DNA of 64,000 nt from Roseofilum acuticapitatum BLCC-M154 (GCF_030068475.1 NZ_JAQOSP010000066.1:44318-108317); one strand, 5' to 3'; positions 26,197 to 35,483 are shown, counted from the stretch's first letter. The notes: a model not told the origin generated them from the letters alone. Numbers and translations are program-made.

Positions 26197-26552
26197 AGTT
26201 TATTTATCTTATACACAAGATTAAGTAGGCTTTTTTAATGGAGATGTGGGGTACATCAAGCTGTTCCATATTCTTCTATCATGATTGAATTTTGCCGAAA
26301 ATGCACAAGTTAGGCGGGATTGTTAAAGAAATGTTAACAAATGGCTCGATGGATGGGGAGTACCGCCTAAATTCGTAGGAAGTTATACCTGATTGGTTCT
26401 TGAGGATGCGTTAATAACGCACCCTACTGCCATGACACAGCTAAAAATGTGCATTAGCGTAGGGTGGGTTAGGCGGCTAAAACCTAGACTGTGATAGCAA
26501 TCTCTCAATCCGCCGTAACCCACCATTTTAGAGTTGTCACGGCACTACTCTA
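26197..26552. other. Intergenic region with palindromic repeat
   Basis: A 356-base stretch between two minus-strand genes. GGTGGGTTA-GGCGG at 26464-26476 pairs with CCGCC-G-TAACCCACC at 26510-26524, an arm of 14 bp with one bulged base and a 33-base loop. A smaller palindrome GCGTTAATAACGC precedes it near 26408-26420. The motif pair GCACCCTAC and GTAGGGTGGGTTA belongs to a type of repeat frequent in cyanobacteria. No coding sequence recognised. Confidence 0.65.
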
Positions 26553-27158
26553 CTAAAAATAGAAATCGTAGAAGTGGAGTCTGCCAAATCCGAGAAAGGC
26601 TTTTTGGGGTTTTTCTCCTTGGGGAAATGCGGTTACGCCAAATAAATATACGCCGGTGCTATGGGGGTTTCTGAGGGGATATAAGCCGATGGTAAAGGTG
26701 GTTCCGGGGGGTATGGGTTCTTCTAAGGTGAGGGTAAGGGTGCGATCGCGATGGGTTACTGCTTCTAGGGTAAAAGATTTGCCTTTATTTCGGCGATCGC
26801 CAGCAAAAACTTTTGTCCGTTCCAGCTCATACCGAGGAACATAAAAGCCTTCAGTTTGAGCAATTTGTAACATCTTGAGCGATTCCGTCGCATCTTCTGG
26901 CAGCTCGATGGTAAAGTAATAGACGGCACTCCAAGCACGAATGGAGTTATTGGTAGTGGTAACGGAGATTAACCGGGGTTGTCCGGCAAACGCTGTAATC
27001 CCTTCTCGTAGCGTAACCCCATACATTGGCGTACAGAGGTGAATGGCAGGATAGCCAACGGTCAATGACACCAGGAAAAGGGGAAGCACCAATGATCTAT
27101 AACGTCTATAACACTGTATCTGATTACCCATTACCCTCTTTAAAATACTCCCATTCAT
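26553..27158 (-). CDS. DUF2808 family secreted protein
   Basis: 201 residues. A positively charged start and hydrophobic stretch (about 22-40, LVLPLFLVSLTVGYPA) act as signal peptide or anchor. The mature domain has the DUF2808 pattern: YYFTIELPEDATESLKMLQIAQ, then RNKGKSFTLEAVTHRDRTLTLTL is split by short turns, followed by EPIPPGTTFTIGLYPLRNP and GVYLFGVTAFPQG. The family is nearly restricted to cyanobacteria and has no established function; it is extracytoplasmic. The start could instead be ATG 27131 (MGNQIQCY). Confidence 0.82.
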   Translation of the reverse strand: MNGSILKRVMGNQIQCYRRYRSLVLPLFLVSLTVGYPAIHLCTPMYGVTLREGITAFAGQPRLISVTTTNNSIRAWSAVYYFTIELPEDATESLKMLQIAQTEGFYVPRYELERTKVFAGDRRNKGKSFTLEAVTHRDRTLTLTLEEPIPPGTTFTIGLYPLRNPHSTGVYLFGVTAFPQGEKPQKAFLGFGRLHFYDFYF

Positions 27159-27352
27159 TTTTAACTGCCTCCATTGGCGTGATTTCTACACTTTTTCTCT
27201 AGATTCTTTACATTTCTCAATATTAACTGAAGTCAATCCTCGAAAAATCGTTAACCCGATGGGTCTGGATATAAATAAATATTGCACTCTCGCGCAACTG
27301 GGGCAAAAGTTCGGTACAACATAAAAGTAGAGAGTGTAAGAGAGAAACGAAA

Positions 27353-27862
27353 ATGGCAACTCTATATGGAACCCATGAAAAACAGCTAAACTGGCAACAG
27401 ATTCTCCTAGGCGCTCTAGGGTTTTGGCTAAGTGCAACCCTAATCGTCGATCTGGTTATTATGCCCATTTTATATAGTGCCGGAATGATGGCTCAACCGG
27501 GATTTGCATCAGCAGGCTATTCTATTTTTTGGGTGTTTAACCGTGTAGAAATTCTTTGCGCTGCATTAACCTTAACGGGCTTACTGGTTTTAGAGAATCA
27601 ACATCAACTATCAGAAGCCAAACGCCATACTGCAATTATTTTATCCGTCATTTTATTAGCGGTCGCTTTGGTAGACACCTATGGCTTAACCCCTCACATG
27701 AGTGCCATGGGACTCAACTTAACCTTCTTTGAAAGCGTGCAATCTCTGCCCTCGGCAATGATGCCGATGCAAATGGGATATTGGGTATTAGATCTGTTCA
27801 AAGTGGTCGGTTGTGGCATGATTCTCCAACTCTGTAGCCCTTGGAATACTGCCAAGAACTAA
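27353..27862 (+). CDS. Four-helix membrane protein (DUF4149-like)
   Basis: 169 residues with four predicted membrane helices: about 18-40 (ILLGALGFWLSATLIVDLVI), 58-85, 93-112 and 140-162. Conserved-looking residues include the polar HMSAMGLNL and RVEILCA segments. The pattern resembles small DUF4149/TMEM205-type proteins, but that assignment is tentative. GAGAAACGAAA precedes the ATG. A rho-independent terminator follows at 27908, so it forms its own unit. Confidence 0.75.
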   Translation: MATLYGTHEKQLNWQQILLGALGFWLSATLIVDLVIMPILYSAGMMAQPGFASAGYSIFWVFNRVEILCAALTLTGLLVLENQHQLSEAKRHTAIILSVILLAVALVDTYGLTPHMSAMGLNLTFFESVQSLPSAMMPMQMGYWVLDLFKVVGCGMILQLCSPWNTAKN

Positions 27863-27907
27863 ATCGAAAACGGCTTAATTCAAGTTTTCCAACCCATTAC
27901 TCAATTA

Positions 27908-27941
27908 CAAGGTCTTTCAAATGGCCTTGTTTCTTTTTTTG
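27908..27941 (+). terminator. Rho-independent terminator after the DUF4149-like gene
   Basis: Stem AAGGTC / GGCCTT (six pairs, one G-U) with an 8-base loop, followed by a T-rich run at 27929-27940. It lies 46 bases after the stop codon and just before the aldolase gene. Confidence 0.75.
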
Positions 27942-27959
27942 TCTATTTAATCTATAGAG

Positions 27960-28604
27960 ATGTACAAGCAACGGTGGTTAGAGTTACTACAGAATTATCG
28001 GGCGATCGCCGTCATTCGTTCCCCCGATCTCAAACTAGGGATGCAACTAGCCCATGCAGTTGCCCAAGGGGGAATGGGTTTAATTGAGATTACCTGGAAT
28101 AGCGATCGCCCCGCCGATCTGATCGCCCTACTGCGCCAACAACTCCCCCATTGTACCATCGGCGCAGGAACTCTACTCACTAGGGAACAGGTGCAAGAGG
28201 CGATCGCCTGTGGTGCAGAATTTTTATTTTCTCCCCATACCCATCCCGCTCTGATCGAACAAGCCATCAAAGCCGATATTCCCATCATTCCCGGCGCTCT
28301 CACCCCCACTGAAATTGTCACCGCTTGGCAAAGTGGAGCCAGTAGCGTCAAAGTTTTTCCCATTCAAGCTGTTGGCGGAAGTTCCTATATTAAAAGCTTA
28401 CAAGGCCCTTTGGGCCATATTCCCCTGATTCCCACCGGAGGCGTTACCCTAGATAATGGGCCCGATCTAATTCAAGCCGGGGCGATCGCCATCGGATTAT
28501 CCAGCCAACTCTTTCCCCCATCCCTAGTCAAAGCCCAAAATTGGCCGGCGATCGCCGAAACCAGCCGCCGACTCCTCGTAAAATTAACCATGGATGATCC
28601 CTAA
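27960..28604 (+). CDS. eda: 2-keto-3-deoxy-6-phosphogluconate (KDPG/KHG) aldolase
   Basis: 214 residues, full length. It cleaves KDPG to pyruvate and glyceraldehyde 3-phosphate (Entner-Doudoroff pathway) or 4-hydroxy-2-oxoglutarate. The TIM barrel shows GLIEITWNS with catalytic E43, TIGAGTLL, FLFSPHTHP (LFSP replaces the commoner FxVSP) and the Schiff-base lysine K131 in SSVKVFPIQAVGG, with the phosphate site IPTGGVTLDN. No edd gene is in the window, although cyanobacteria often keep eda unlinked. Confidence 0.92.
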   Translation: MYKQRWLELLQNYRAIAVIRSPDLKLGMQLAHAVAQGGMGLIEITWNSDRPADLIALLRQQLPHCTIGAGTLLTREQVQEAIACGAEFLFSPHTHPALIEQAIKADIPIIPGALTPTEIVTAWQSGASSVKVFPIQAVGGSSYIKSLQGPLGHIPLIPTGGVTLDNGPDLIQAGAIAIGLSSQLFPPSLVKAQNWPAIAETSRRLLVKLTMDDP

Positions 28605-28650
28605 TCTTGAATGCTTTCATAGAAATAGCCAGCTTCTCTGCATCAGTCCT

Positions 28651-29121
28651 ATGAAAACCCTTATCCCGATCCTCACCCTCATGATTCTGGGAGCGCAAGA
28701 TATCCAGCCCCCTCCCACCTTCGCCCAAACCCCAACCCCAGAAGAGCATCTTCAAACCCTGAAAAACTCCAGCCAACGCTGGATTGAAGTCAATGTTGCC
28801 ACCCAGCGCCTTACTGCTTGGGAAGGCTCCATTCCCATCTACAGCGTCATTATCTCCACCGGCAAAGCCTACCATGAAACCCCTAGGGGCAGCTTCACCA
28901 TCCAATCCAAGCATGAAGTCACCCGAATGCAAGGTCAAGATTATGACGTGCCGGATGTTCCCTATACCATGTACTATTCCGGTAACTATGCTATCCATGG
29001 AGCCTACTGGCATAACCAATTTGGTACACCCGTCAGCCATGGCTGCGTGAATGTCGCCGTCGATCATGCCGAATGGCTCTTTAACTGGACAGCATTGGGA
29101 ACCCCTGTGATTGTTAGATAA
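28651..29121 (+). CDS. L,D-transpeptidase (YkuD family), secreted
   Basis: 156 residues from ATG 28651, chosen because it starts a signal peptide (MKTLIPILTLMILGAQ, cleavage near TFAQT). The YkuD domain begins at RWIEVNVATQRLTAWEG and carries the active-site pattern HGAYWHNQFG ... SHGCVNV, giving H116, H130 and nucleophile C132. These enzymes make 3-3 peptidoglycan cross-links or attach proteins to peptidoglycan in the periplasm. It starts 46 bases after the aldolase stop and may share its transcript. Confidence 0.9.
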   Translation: MKTLIPILTLMILGAQDIQPPPTFAQTPTPEEHLQTLKNSSQRWIEVNVATQRLTAWEGSIPIYSVIISTGKAYHETPRGSFTIQSKHEVTRMQGQDYDVPDVPYTMYYSGNYAIHGAYWHNQFGTPVSHGCVNVAVDHAEWLFNWTALGTPVIVR

Positions 29122-29139
29122 TGGGGGAATGGAGAACGC

Positions 29140-29328
29140 TTAATTTTTACTTGAATTAGCCTTCGGATGAGTGAGGTGGCTAGGGCGTTCTGAACTCCAC
29201 TGTTGGCGTAAACGACGCAGTTTTTGGCTTTCCGCTTGTACAGAATGGATCTGAGTTTGCCAGTTATATTCCCCACCAATAAATACAGAGGGAAGATGCA
29301 TCAGGTCTCGGTCTTCAAATAGACTCAT
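29140..29328 (-). CDS. Small hypothetical protein
   Basis: 62 residues, MSLFEDRDLMHLPSVFIGGE to the polar C-terminus. A purine-rich GTAGGTAG lies 2 to 3 bases before the ATG, a weak ribosome site. The sequence has a hydrophobic patch (PSVFIGGEYNW) and a charged helix (ESQKLRRLRQQW) that look protein-like. The overlapping frame at 29064-29279 looks less so. It lies 40 bases downstream of the response-regulator/kinase gene's stop on the opposite side of a short gap. Function unknown. Confidence 0.45.
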   Translation of the reverse strand: MSLFEDRDLMHLPSVFIGGEYNWQTQIHSVQAESQKLRRLRQQWSSERPSHLTHPKANSSKN

Positions 29329-29368
29329 AACTACCTACTCACTGAGAATCACGATTAAGTTTAGTGTA

Positions 29369-30487
29369 TCAATATTCCTCAAATTCCGGTAGTATTGGTA
29401 AGAAAAGATGGATGGTTGTTCCTTGATTGAGAGAACTATCAATCCTGAATTTTCCGTCATATAAATAGATCAATTCCTTGACAATTGATAATCCTAATCC
29501 TGAACCTTGTTGTTCATAGATTTTGCGATCGAATTGCTGATAGGCTCCCAAATTAGCGATCTGTTCTGGAGTCATTCCCCGTCCGCGATCGCTAATAGAT
29601 AAATGATAAAAATCACCTTCTATTTCACTGGCTACTATAATCTCAGTGCCCGGATCTGAAAACTTAAAAGCATTATCTAACACTTCTTCCAAGAGTTTAG
29701 TTAAACTTTGTCGATCCATCTGCAAATTAGCATCTTTAAGATTTAACTTTAAATCATTAATGCGGGATTTAGACTGTTTTTGGGAAACACTAAAACTTGA
29801 TTCTTCGATTGCAAGACTGACATATTCTATAGATCTATGCTTGAAAGCTGATAATCGTTCCGGATTACTTTTGATTAACTGCAAGTCAGCATAAAGTAAA
29901 AAATTGATAATCAATCGATGTAGCCGTTTTGCTGAAATGTTAATATTACCTAAAAGTTCCAAAACTTCTTGAGTTTCTAAACTTTCAAAGTCGTGCTGTA
30001 GAAGTTCAGAAGAAGCTAATATTCCATTGAGAGGAGTGCGAAGTTCATGGGGTAAAGACAGAGAAATACTATGGCGCAGTTCATCTAGTTTTATTTCTGC
30101 TTTTTCCGTTTGAATTTCTTGTTTTTTTAATCGAGTTGTAATTGCACTTAACAACTCAGTACGCATAAAGGGCTTCGTAATATAATCATCTGCTCCTAAT
30201 TCCATCCCTTGACGCTGATCAAACTTAGTCGATTTTGCAGTCAGAAAAATAAAGGGAATAGTTGCTGTTTGCGGTTGACTTTGTAGTTCTTTTAAGACAC
30301 CATAGCCATCTAATTCTGGCATCATTACATCACAAATAATCAAGTCAGGAAGATGGGCGATCGCCAAGTCAACCCCTTGACGACCCTGTTCTGCACCAAT
30401 AGCCCAATAGTGTTCTGCTTCTAACACATCTAATATAATATCCCGAACATCTGGATCGTCTTCAATAACCAGTATTTTTTTCATCAT
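29369..30487 (-). CDS. Receiver-histidine kinase hybrid (REC-HisKA-HATPase)
   Basis: 372 residues with the receiver first: D9-D11 acidic group, phospho-acceptor D53 in LIICDVMMPELDG, K105 in YITKPFM. A coiled coil (about 112-140) leads to a HisKA domain with H147 in SLPHELRTPL and a HATPase with N-box LEEVLDNAFKFSDPG, G1 SDRGRGM and G2 GSGLGLSIV. The order REC-HK suggests it is an intermediate that receives phosphate and is itself a kinase. It follows the PAS kinase gene by 10 bases on the same strand, so the two are likely an operon and functional pair. Confidence 0.9.
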   Translation of the reverse strand: MMKKILVIEDDPDVRDIILDVLEAEHYWAIGAEQGRQGVDLAIAHLPDLIICDVMMPELDGYGVLKELQSQPQTATIPFIFLTAKSTKFDQRQGMELGADDYITKPFMRTELLSAITTRLKKQEIQTEKAEIKLDELRHSISLSLPHELRTPLNGILASSELLQHDFESLETQEVLELLGNINISAKRLHRLIINFLLYADLQLIKSNPERLSAFKHRSIEYVSLAIEESSFSVSQKQSKSRINDLKLNLKDANLQMDRQSLTKLLEEVLDNAFKFSDPGTEIIVASEIEGDFYHLSISDRGRGMTPEQIANLGAYQQFDRKIYEQQGSGLGLSIVKELIYLYDGKFRIDSSLNQGTTIHLFLPILPEFEEY

Positions 30488-30497
30488 AAAACTATCC

Positions 30498-32273
30498 TTA
30501 ATGATATAATGGCAGGGTGACTGAAAATAAGCTTCCTTTACCGATCGAGCTTTCTACCGTAATCTGACCTTGTTGAATATCCACTGCTTTTTTAACAATG
30601 GCCAAGCCTAACCCCGTACCGGGTAAGTTGTCTACATTTTTACCCCGATGAAAGGATTGGAATAAATATTCACGGTCTTCTTCTAGGATGCCAATGCCAC
30701 TATCTTGGATTTGAAAACAAACCTTGTGGGCATTATACTCTATCATAAACCTAATTTCACCTCCCTGGGGAGAATATTTAATGGCATTAGAAAGTAAGTT
30801 TTCTAAAATCTGCCTTAATAAGCTCTCATCTAGATAAACCTCTATCGGTTGATCGGTTCCCTGGTTTAAGAATTTGAGATTGTGTTTGGGGCTAAGATGA
30901 ATTTTCATTTCTTCGAGCAAATTCCGGCAAAAATTTTCTAAATTAATTTTATGGGGATTGACCATCATTAGGTTAGATTCTGATTTCCCCATAATCAAAA
31001 TATTGCTCAATAAAACATTTAAGTGATTGACGGTCATTTGAATCCGTTTCAGGTATTTTAAGCGCTTAGAGACATCCCACTGATCTTGGTAATGTTCCAA
31101 GGCTTCAGCCGAAGCTAAAATACTGGTTAAGGGAGTGCGAAATTCATGGGAAGCCATAGAAATAAACCGAGATTTTAGCTGGTTTAATTCTTTTTCTCGT
31201 TCCCAGTTTTTTCGCATTTCTTCTTCCAGATTTTTGCGGCGAGTAATCTCTTCTACTGTGCCTTCATAGGCAATAATTTCTCCCCGATCGTTGGTAATAA
31301 TTCTGGCATTTTCACAAATCCAAATTGTTTGGCGATCGCGGCGATAAATTTGAGATTCAAAACCCATGACTTGGCCTTGCTCGCAGATCAGTTTCATGAA
31401 CTCTTTACGGCGATTGGGATCGACATAAATTTGGCTAATATCGGTTAAATTATCGATTAACTCTTCTGGAGAATCATAGCCATAAATGCGGGCTAAACTC
31501 GGATTAACACTGAGATAATGCCCGTCTGGAGAGGATTGAAAAATTCCCTCGATCGCATTCTCGAAAATACTGCGATATTGAGCCTCGGCTTTCTCCAGTT
31601 CTTGATAGGCGATTTCTAGTTGGCGACGACTTTTAAATTCCGACTGTTGCAGCCGTTCGTAAAGATACACTGAAAAATTACAAATTAAGCAAACCCAAAA
31701 TAGGGTTAATAGGAGGGGGACTTGGAAGGAGGAATCTAGGACTGAAAATATAGAAGCCTGCCGATCCAGGGAGTGGAACAGAGCATAAAACCCAACGGTT
31801 ACTCCTTGGGTTAATAAATGTAGCCACCAACGGACAGAAATTAAGGTGGCTTGGGTAAAAAAGGCAATAATTAATCCCGAAAAATTGATTTCAAAGATGG
31901 GATTGAGGGTATGGGAGACTAGGGGAAGTAGGGTGAGAGACCAGGAAAAGAGCAGAAATAAGATATTGAGGTGGCTGTTGCGGGAGGCTAAGGGGAGTAG
32001 ATGTAGACTGGTGAGCAGGCTGAGGGCGATCGCCACTTGAGTCCAGAGCTGATGATCCCATAAGGGTTCTTCTAGTTGCCAAAAGCGAATGCTATTGAGG
32101 GCAATGATACTGAGGATAAACCCTAATGCGATCCATAGGGCTAACTGCAAGCGCACTTTCAGAAACTGCTGTTGCCATTGCTGATAATGAGACGTGCTTG
32201 GAGGGTTAAGCCAGTCCCATAGCGGGTTTAATGGACTTGAGGAAGGTAAGAGGTGGGATAATTTGGGGATCAT
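30498..32273 (-). CDS. Membrane PAS-domain sensor histidine kinase
   Basis: 591 residues. About six membrane helices occupy residues 40-205, followed by a short coiled coil, a PAS domain with PAC (about 230-350), a HisKA domain with H376 in SMASHEFRTPL and a HATPase with N-box LENLLSNAIKYSP, DSGIGI and GTGLGLAIV. All catalytic boxes are intact. The PAS domain closely resembles the third PAS of the GGDEF-EAL protein at 50210. First gene of a two-gene unit with the receiver-kinase hybrid. Confidence 0.92.
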   Translation of the reverse strand: MIPKLSHLLPSSSPLNPLWDWLNPPSTSHYQQWQQQFLKVRLQLALWIALGFILSIIALNSIRFWQLEEPLWDHQLWTQVAIALSLLTSLHLLPLASRNSHLNILFLLFSWSLTLLPLVSHTLNPIFEINFSGLIIAFFTQATLISVRWWLHLLTQGVTVGFYALFHSLDRQASIFSVLDSSFQVPLLLTLFWVCLICNFSVYLYERLQQSEFKSRRQLEIAYQELEKAEAQYRSIFENAIEGIFQSSPDGHYLSVNPSLARIYGYDSPEELIDNLTDISQIYVDPNRRKEFMKLICEQGQVMGFESQIYRRDRQTIWICENARIITNDRGEIIAYEGTVEEITRRKNLEEEMRKNWEREKELNQLKSRFISMASHEFRTPLTSILASAEALEHYQDQWDVSKRLKYLKRIQMTVNHLNVLLSNILIMGKSESNLMMVNPHKINLENFCRNLLEEMKIHLSPKHNLKFLNQGTDQPIEVYLDESLLRQILENLLSNAIKYSPQGGEIRFMIEYNAHKVCFQIQDSGIGILEEDREYLFQSFHRGKNVDNLPGTGLGLAIVKKAVDIQQGQITVESSIGKGSLFSVTLPLYH

Positions 32274-32414
32274 GCCATAGAAAAAAGAAAAGACTTGAGG
32301 GACAAAGCTGGGTACAATCCTAGAAAATATGGGTAGGGTCAGACTAGCTTTAAAGTATTGGCGATCGCTACCCTCGAAAATAACTGGTAATAACTCGGCG
32401 CAGCTCCTATTTCC

Positions 32415-33926
32415 ATGGTATTACTAACCTACACTCCATCTAAACGGCTCAAATCTTCAGGGGAAGCTTTGGTGAATTCTCCAGAGGTTCTCCCTAGGCT
32501 TAAACCAGCTAAACGAGTTTATCGTAAACTACCTAGAAGATATCGGCGACTGTGGCGCTTCAAAGCTTTCTGTTTAGGGATTTCCTTACCTGCGTCGATC
32601 CTGGGAACTTATCTATTTGGGACGGAAATTCTGATGCCAGAGGGGAAAGTGGCGCGATCGCTCTATGAGTGGGAAATGGCTGTATCGGAATTGCCCCCAG
32701 AACCGACCCGCGATCGCTGGCTAGAGGTGGAAAATGCGGTAAATCAGGCGATTTCATTAACCGCAACTGCTCAAACTAAGGCTCAATGGAGAGCCGTGAA
32801 ATCCTATTGGCAAGAGGCGATCGCCACTCTTGATACCCTCCCCCCCGATCATCCCCAATTTCCCCAAATTCCTAGCCTGAAAGCCGAGTATCAACAGCAA
32901 CTCGACACCGTTCAAGAAACCCTCTGGGCCGATCCCACTCCCATGACACTCCAGCATGTGATTCGCGGTAATCTCTCCCCCAAGTCCATTGTCCATTCTG
33001 GAAACGGTCTTTTCTTCGCCCAAAATATGATGTACTCCCACACTGTCACCGTCTACGACCGGGAGTATAACCTCGTGGGGACGATCCCGGATCGCGTCGA
33101 TTTAGAAGCCTTCGGTCATACAGAATATAGCGGACTTTTCCAAGGATCTCCCGTAGAAGCCGCCTTTTCCCACAACGGTAAATATGCCTGGGTCTCCAAC
33201 TATCAAATGTACGGCCCCGGATTTAACCGTCCTGGAGATGATGTTTGTCATCCTGATGCCAACTTTGACCCCTCGACGCTCTATCGCATCAACACCGAAA
33301 CCCTCCAAATTGAAAATGTGATCTGGGTCGGATCTGTGCCCAAATATGTGGCCACTACCCCCAATAACCGCCTGGTTCTCGTCTCTAATTGGTGTAGTTG
33401 GGACTTAAGTATCATCGACACCCAACAGAATCAAGAAATTAAGCGCATTCCCTTAGATGCCTATCCTAGGGGTATTGAAGTCGATGCCCAATCTCAGTTT
33501 GCCTATATCGCCATCATGGGGTCAGATGATATCGCCAAAGTTAACCTGAATGACTATTCTGTGCAATGGTTTAACCAAGTGGGAATCACCCCCCGACACC
33601 TCAATTTAGACCCCCTAGAATCCTATCTCTATGTCAGTTTTAACCTGGATAACGAAGTGGGCAAACTTGACCTAAAGACAGGGAAAATTATCAGTAAAGT
33701 CTCTACCGGAAGCGCTCCCCGCAGTATGGTGTTATCTGAAGATGGACAATTTTTATATGTGGTCAATTACAATTCTGATACCCTGAGCAAAGTTCGCACC
33801 CAGGATATGAAAGTCCTGCAAACTGTTTCCACCGAAGCGGCTCCCATTGGTGTCACTTACGACCCCCAAACCCATCAAGTTTGGGTGGCTTGTTATACGG
33901 GGAGTCTGATGATTTTCCAGGATTAG
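32415..33926 (+). CDS. YVTN-repeat beta-propeller protein, membrane anchored
   Basis: 503 residues. A basic N-terminus and one membrane helix (about 50-70, AFCLGISLPASILGTYLFG) precede a helical stretch (about 85-185) and a seven-bladed YncE-like propeller (about 195-500) with repeated blocks such as YVATTPNNRLVLVSNW, RGIEVDAQSQFAYIA and RSMVLSEDGQFLYVVNY. Such proteins act outside the cytoplasm in binding or electron-transfer roles; no catalytic motif is seen. It lies 56 bases upstream of the xanthine dehydrogenase genes but is separated by a tandem repeat. Confidence 0.85.
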   Translation: MVLLTYTPSKRLKSSGEALVNSPEVLPRLKPAKRVYRKLPRRYRRLWRFKAFCLGISLPASILGTYLFGTEILMPEGKVARSLYEWEMAVSELPPEPTRDRWLEVENAVNQAISLTATAQTKAQWRAVKSYWQEAIATLDTLPPDHPQFPQIPSLKAEYQQQLDTVQETLWADPTPMTLQHVIRGNLSPKSIVHSGNGLFFAQNMMYSHTVTVYDREYNLVGTIPDRVDLEAFGHTEYSGLFQGSPVEAAFSHNGKYAWVSNYQMYGPGFNRPGDDVCHPDANFDPSTLYRINTETLQIENVIWVGSVPKYVATTPNNRLVLVSNWCSWDLSIIDTQQNQEIKRIPLDAYPRGIEVDAQSQFAYIAIMGSDDIAKVNLNDYSVQWFNQVGITPRHLNLDPLESYLYVSFNLDNEVGKLDLKTGKIISKVSTGSAPRSMVLSEDGQFLYVVNYNSDTLSKVRTQDMKVLQTVSTEAAPIGVTYDPQTHQVWVACYTGSLMIFQD

Positions 33927-33956
33927 GGGATGCAAAGTGTTTTTCCAGAATTGATA

Positions 33957-33979
33957 TCCTCATTACTCATTACTCATGA
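33957..33979. repeat. Heptanucleotide tandem repeat (CTCATTA)n
   Basis: Three copies of CTCATTA/CTCATGA immediately before the xanthine dehydrogenase small-subunit ATG. Confidence 0.7.
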
Positions 33980-33982
33980 CCC

Positions 33983-35395
33983 ATGGCTCAACCCTATCTC
34001 ATTGTTAACAACAAAACCCTCTTTCTCCAAGACACCTCTGCCAACTGCACCCTATTGGAATATCTGCGACAAACTGGATTTGTGGGCACGAAAGAAGGGT
34101 GTGGCGATGGGGACTGTGGCGCTTGTACTGTGGCTATTATTACCCAAAATCAGGAGGGAAAACCCCAATATGAAGCCATCAACAGTTGCATTGTGCCCCT
34201 CGGTGCAGTCATTGGGCGCGAAATCATCACCGTAGAAGGTATTGCCGGGGATACTCTGCATCCGGTGCAACAAGCGATGGTGGAAACGGGTGGCTCCCAA
34301 TGCGGCTATTGCACCCCTGGCTTTATTATGAGTATGTTTTGTGCCTATTATCAGGGAACGGTCGATGATGTCTGTATTGAAGGTAATCTTTGTCGCTGTA
34401 CCGGCTATCTTCCTATCCGTCGCGCTGCTCAACAAGTGACGGGAACCAGTGATATTCAAGACCAATTTACCGAAAAACTAGAGAGTGCCTCTAGGATAAT
34501 GATAGGGTGCGAATATGGGGAAGAGGGCGATCGCTTCCATCGTCCCACCAGCCTACCCCAACTCCTCCACCTCCTCCAACACCATCCCAACGCCACCCTC
34601 ATTGCTGGAGCAACCGACATCGGACTCCACCTCAGTCACCACAGCCAACACTTTCCCCTGCTCATATCCCTCGAAGCCATCCCCGAACTGCAAACCCTGC
34701 ACATCACCCCTGAAAGCGTCGAAATCGGCGCAGCTCTTCCCCTGAGCCATGTTCAAACCCAACTTCAAGGCATCTTTCCCAGTCTCGACACCATGCTCTC
34801 CTGGTTCGCCGCCCGCCAAATCCGCAACCGTGCTACCATCGGTGGTAACCTCCAAACCGCCTCACCCATCGGAGACCTCTCCCCCGTCCTCCTCTCCCTC
34901 GATGCCACCCTCACCCTCTCCAGTGCCCAGGGAGAAAGAGTTGTGCCCCTCTGCCACTTTTTCCAAAATTATCGCCAAACCGCCCTTCAACCGGCAGAAA
35001 TCATCCGCTCTATCTCCATTCCCAGAACCCTACCCCCCAAATCCGTTCGCCGTCTCAGTCAGTCCTATAAAATCGGCAAACGGGGAACCGATGATATCAG
35101 CATTGTTGCCGCCGCTTTTACCATCGACTTAGACCAAAATCACCACATTATTCAAGCCAGACTCGCCTATGGAGGAGTCGCCCCCATCCCCATCCGTGCC
35201 ACCGCAGTCGAAGAAATGCTCATGGGCAAACCCTGGAATTTAGACACGATTCTAGAAATGAAACCCATCTTACACCAAACCTTTACCCCCCTAACCGACC
35301 TCCGCGCCAGCGCCGAATATCGTCAACTCCTCGTTGCCAATTTATTCGAGAAGTTTTTCCATCAGATGATATCAAGTCCGTTGGATCAGTTATAG
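33983..35395 (+). CDS. xdhA: Xanthine dehydrogenase small subunit, [2Fe-2S] plus FAD domains
   Basis: 470 residues. Residues 1-75 are a plant-type ferredoxin domain (C40, C45, C48, C69), 80-160 the helical [2Fe-2S] domain (C107, C110, C137, C139), and about 185-345 the FAD-binding domain with LIAGATDIGLHL and RNRATIGGNLQTASPIGD, then a CO-dehydrogenase flavoprotein C-terminal domain. It passes electrons from the molybdenum subunit (35613) to FAD. The last residues, MISSPLDQL, are encoded by a copy of the MITE-like terminus, so the original C-terminus may have been altered. Confidence 0.92.
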   Translation: MAQPYLIVNNKTLFLQDTSANCTLLEYLRQTGFVGTKEGCGDGDCGACTVAIITQNQEGKPQYEAINSCIVPLGAVIGREIITVEGIAGDTLHPVQQAMVETGGSQCGYCTPGFIMSMFCAYYQGTVDDVCIEGNLCRCTGYLPIRRAAQQVTGTSDIQDQFTEKLESASRIMIGCEYGEEGDRFHRPTSLPQLLHLLQHHPNATLIAGATDIGLHLSHHSQHFPLLISLEAIPELQTLHITPESVEIGAALPLSHVQTQLQGIFPSLDTMLSWFAARQIRNRATIGGNLQTASPIGDLSPVLLSLDATLTLSSAQGERVVPLCHFFQNYRQTALQPAEIIRSISIPRTLPPKSVRRLSQSYKIGKRGTDDISIVAAAFTIDLDQNHHIIQARLAYGGVAPIPIRATAVEEMLMGKPWNLDTILEMKPILHQTFTPLTDLRASAEYRQLLVANLFEKFFHQMISSPLDQL

Positions 35396-35483
35396 TATGT
35401 CATTGCGAATGGAGCGGAGCGGAATGAAGCAATCTCAACACTCTCCGAATCTTGGCGATTGCTTCCCTCCGGTCGCAATGACA
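35368..35483. repeat. MITE terminus joined to a GTCATTGCGA palindromic repeat
   Basis: GATATCAAGTCCG at 35368-35380 matches the terminal repeat of the elements at 23116 and 63860, but their interior and other end are absent. Next to it TGTCATTGCGA (35398-35408) pairs with TCGCAATGACA (35473-35483), and inside that GAAGCAATC (35426-35434) pairs with GATTGCTTC (35457-35465). The latter is a widespread type of bacterial palindromic repeat. Together they occupy the gap between the two xanthine dehydrogenase genes. Confidence 0.8.

Noticed and set aside
27261..27326. 21-codon plus-strand ORF upstream of the DUF4149-like gene
   Set aside because: No ribosome site and no hydrophobic or conserved pattern; likely chance.
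29064..29279. Minus-strand frame overlapping the small protein at 29140
   Set aside because: Composition is less protein-like, no ribosome site, and it overlaps the end of the L,D-transpeptidase gene.
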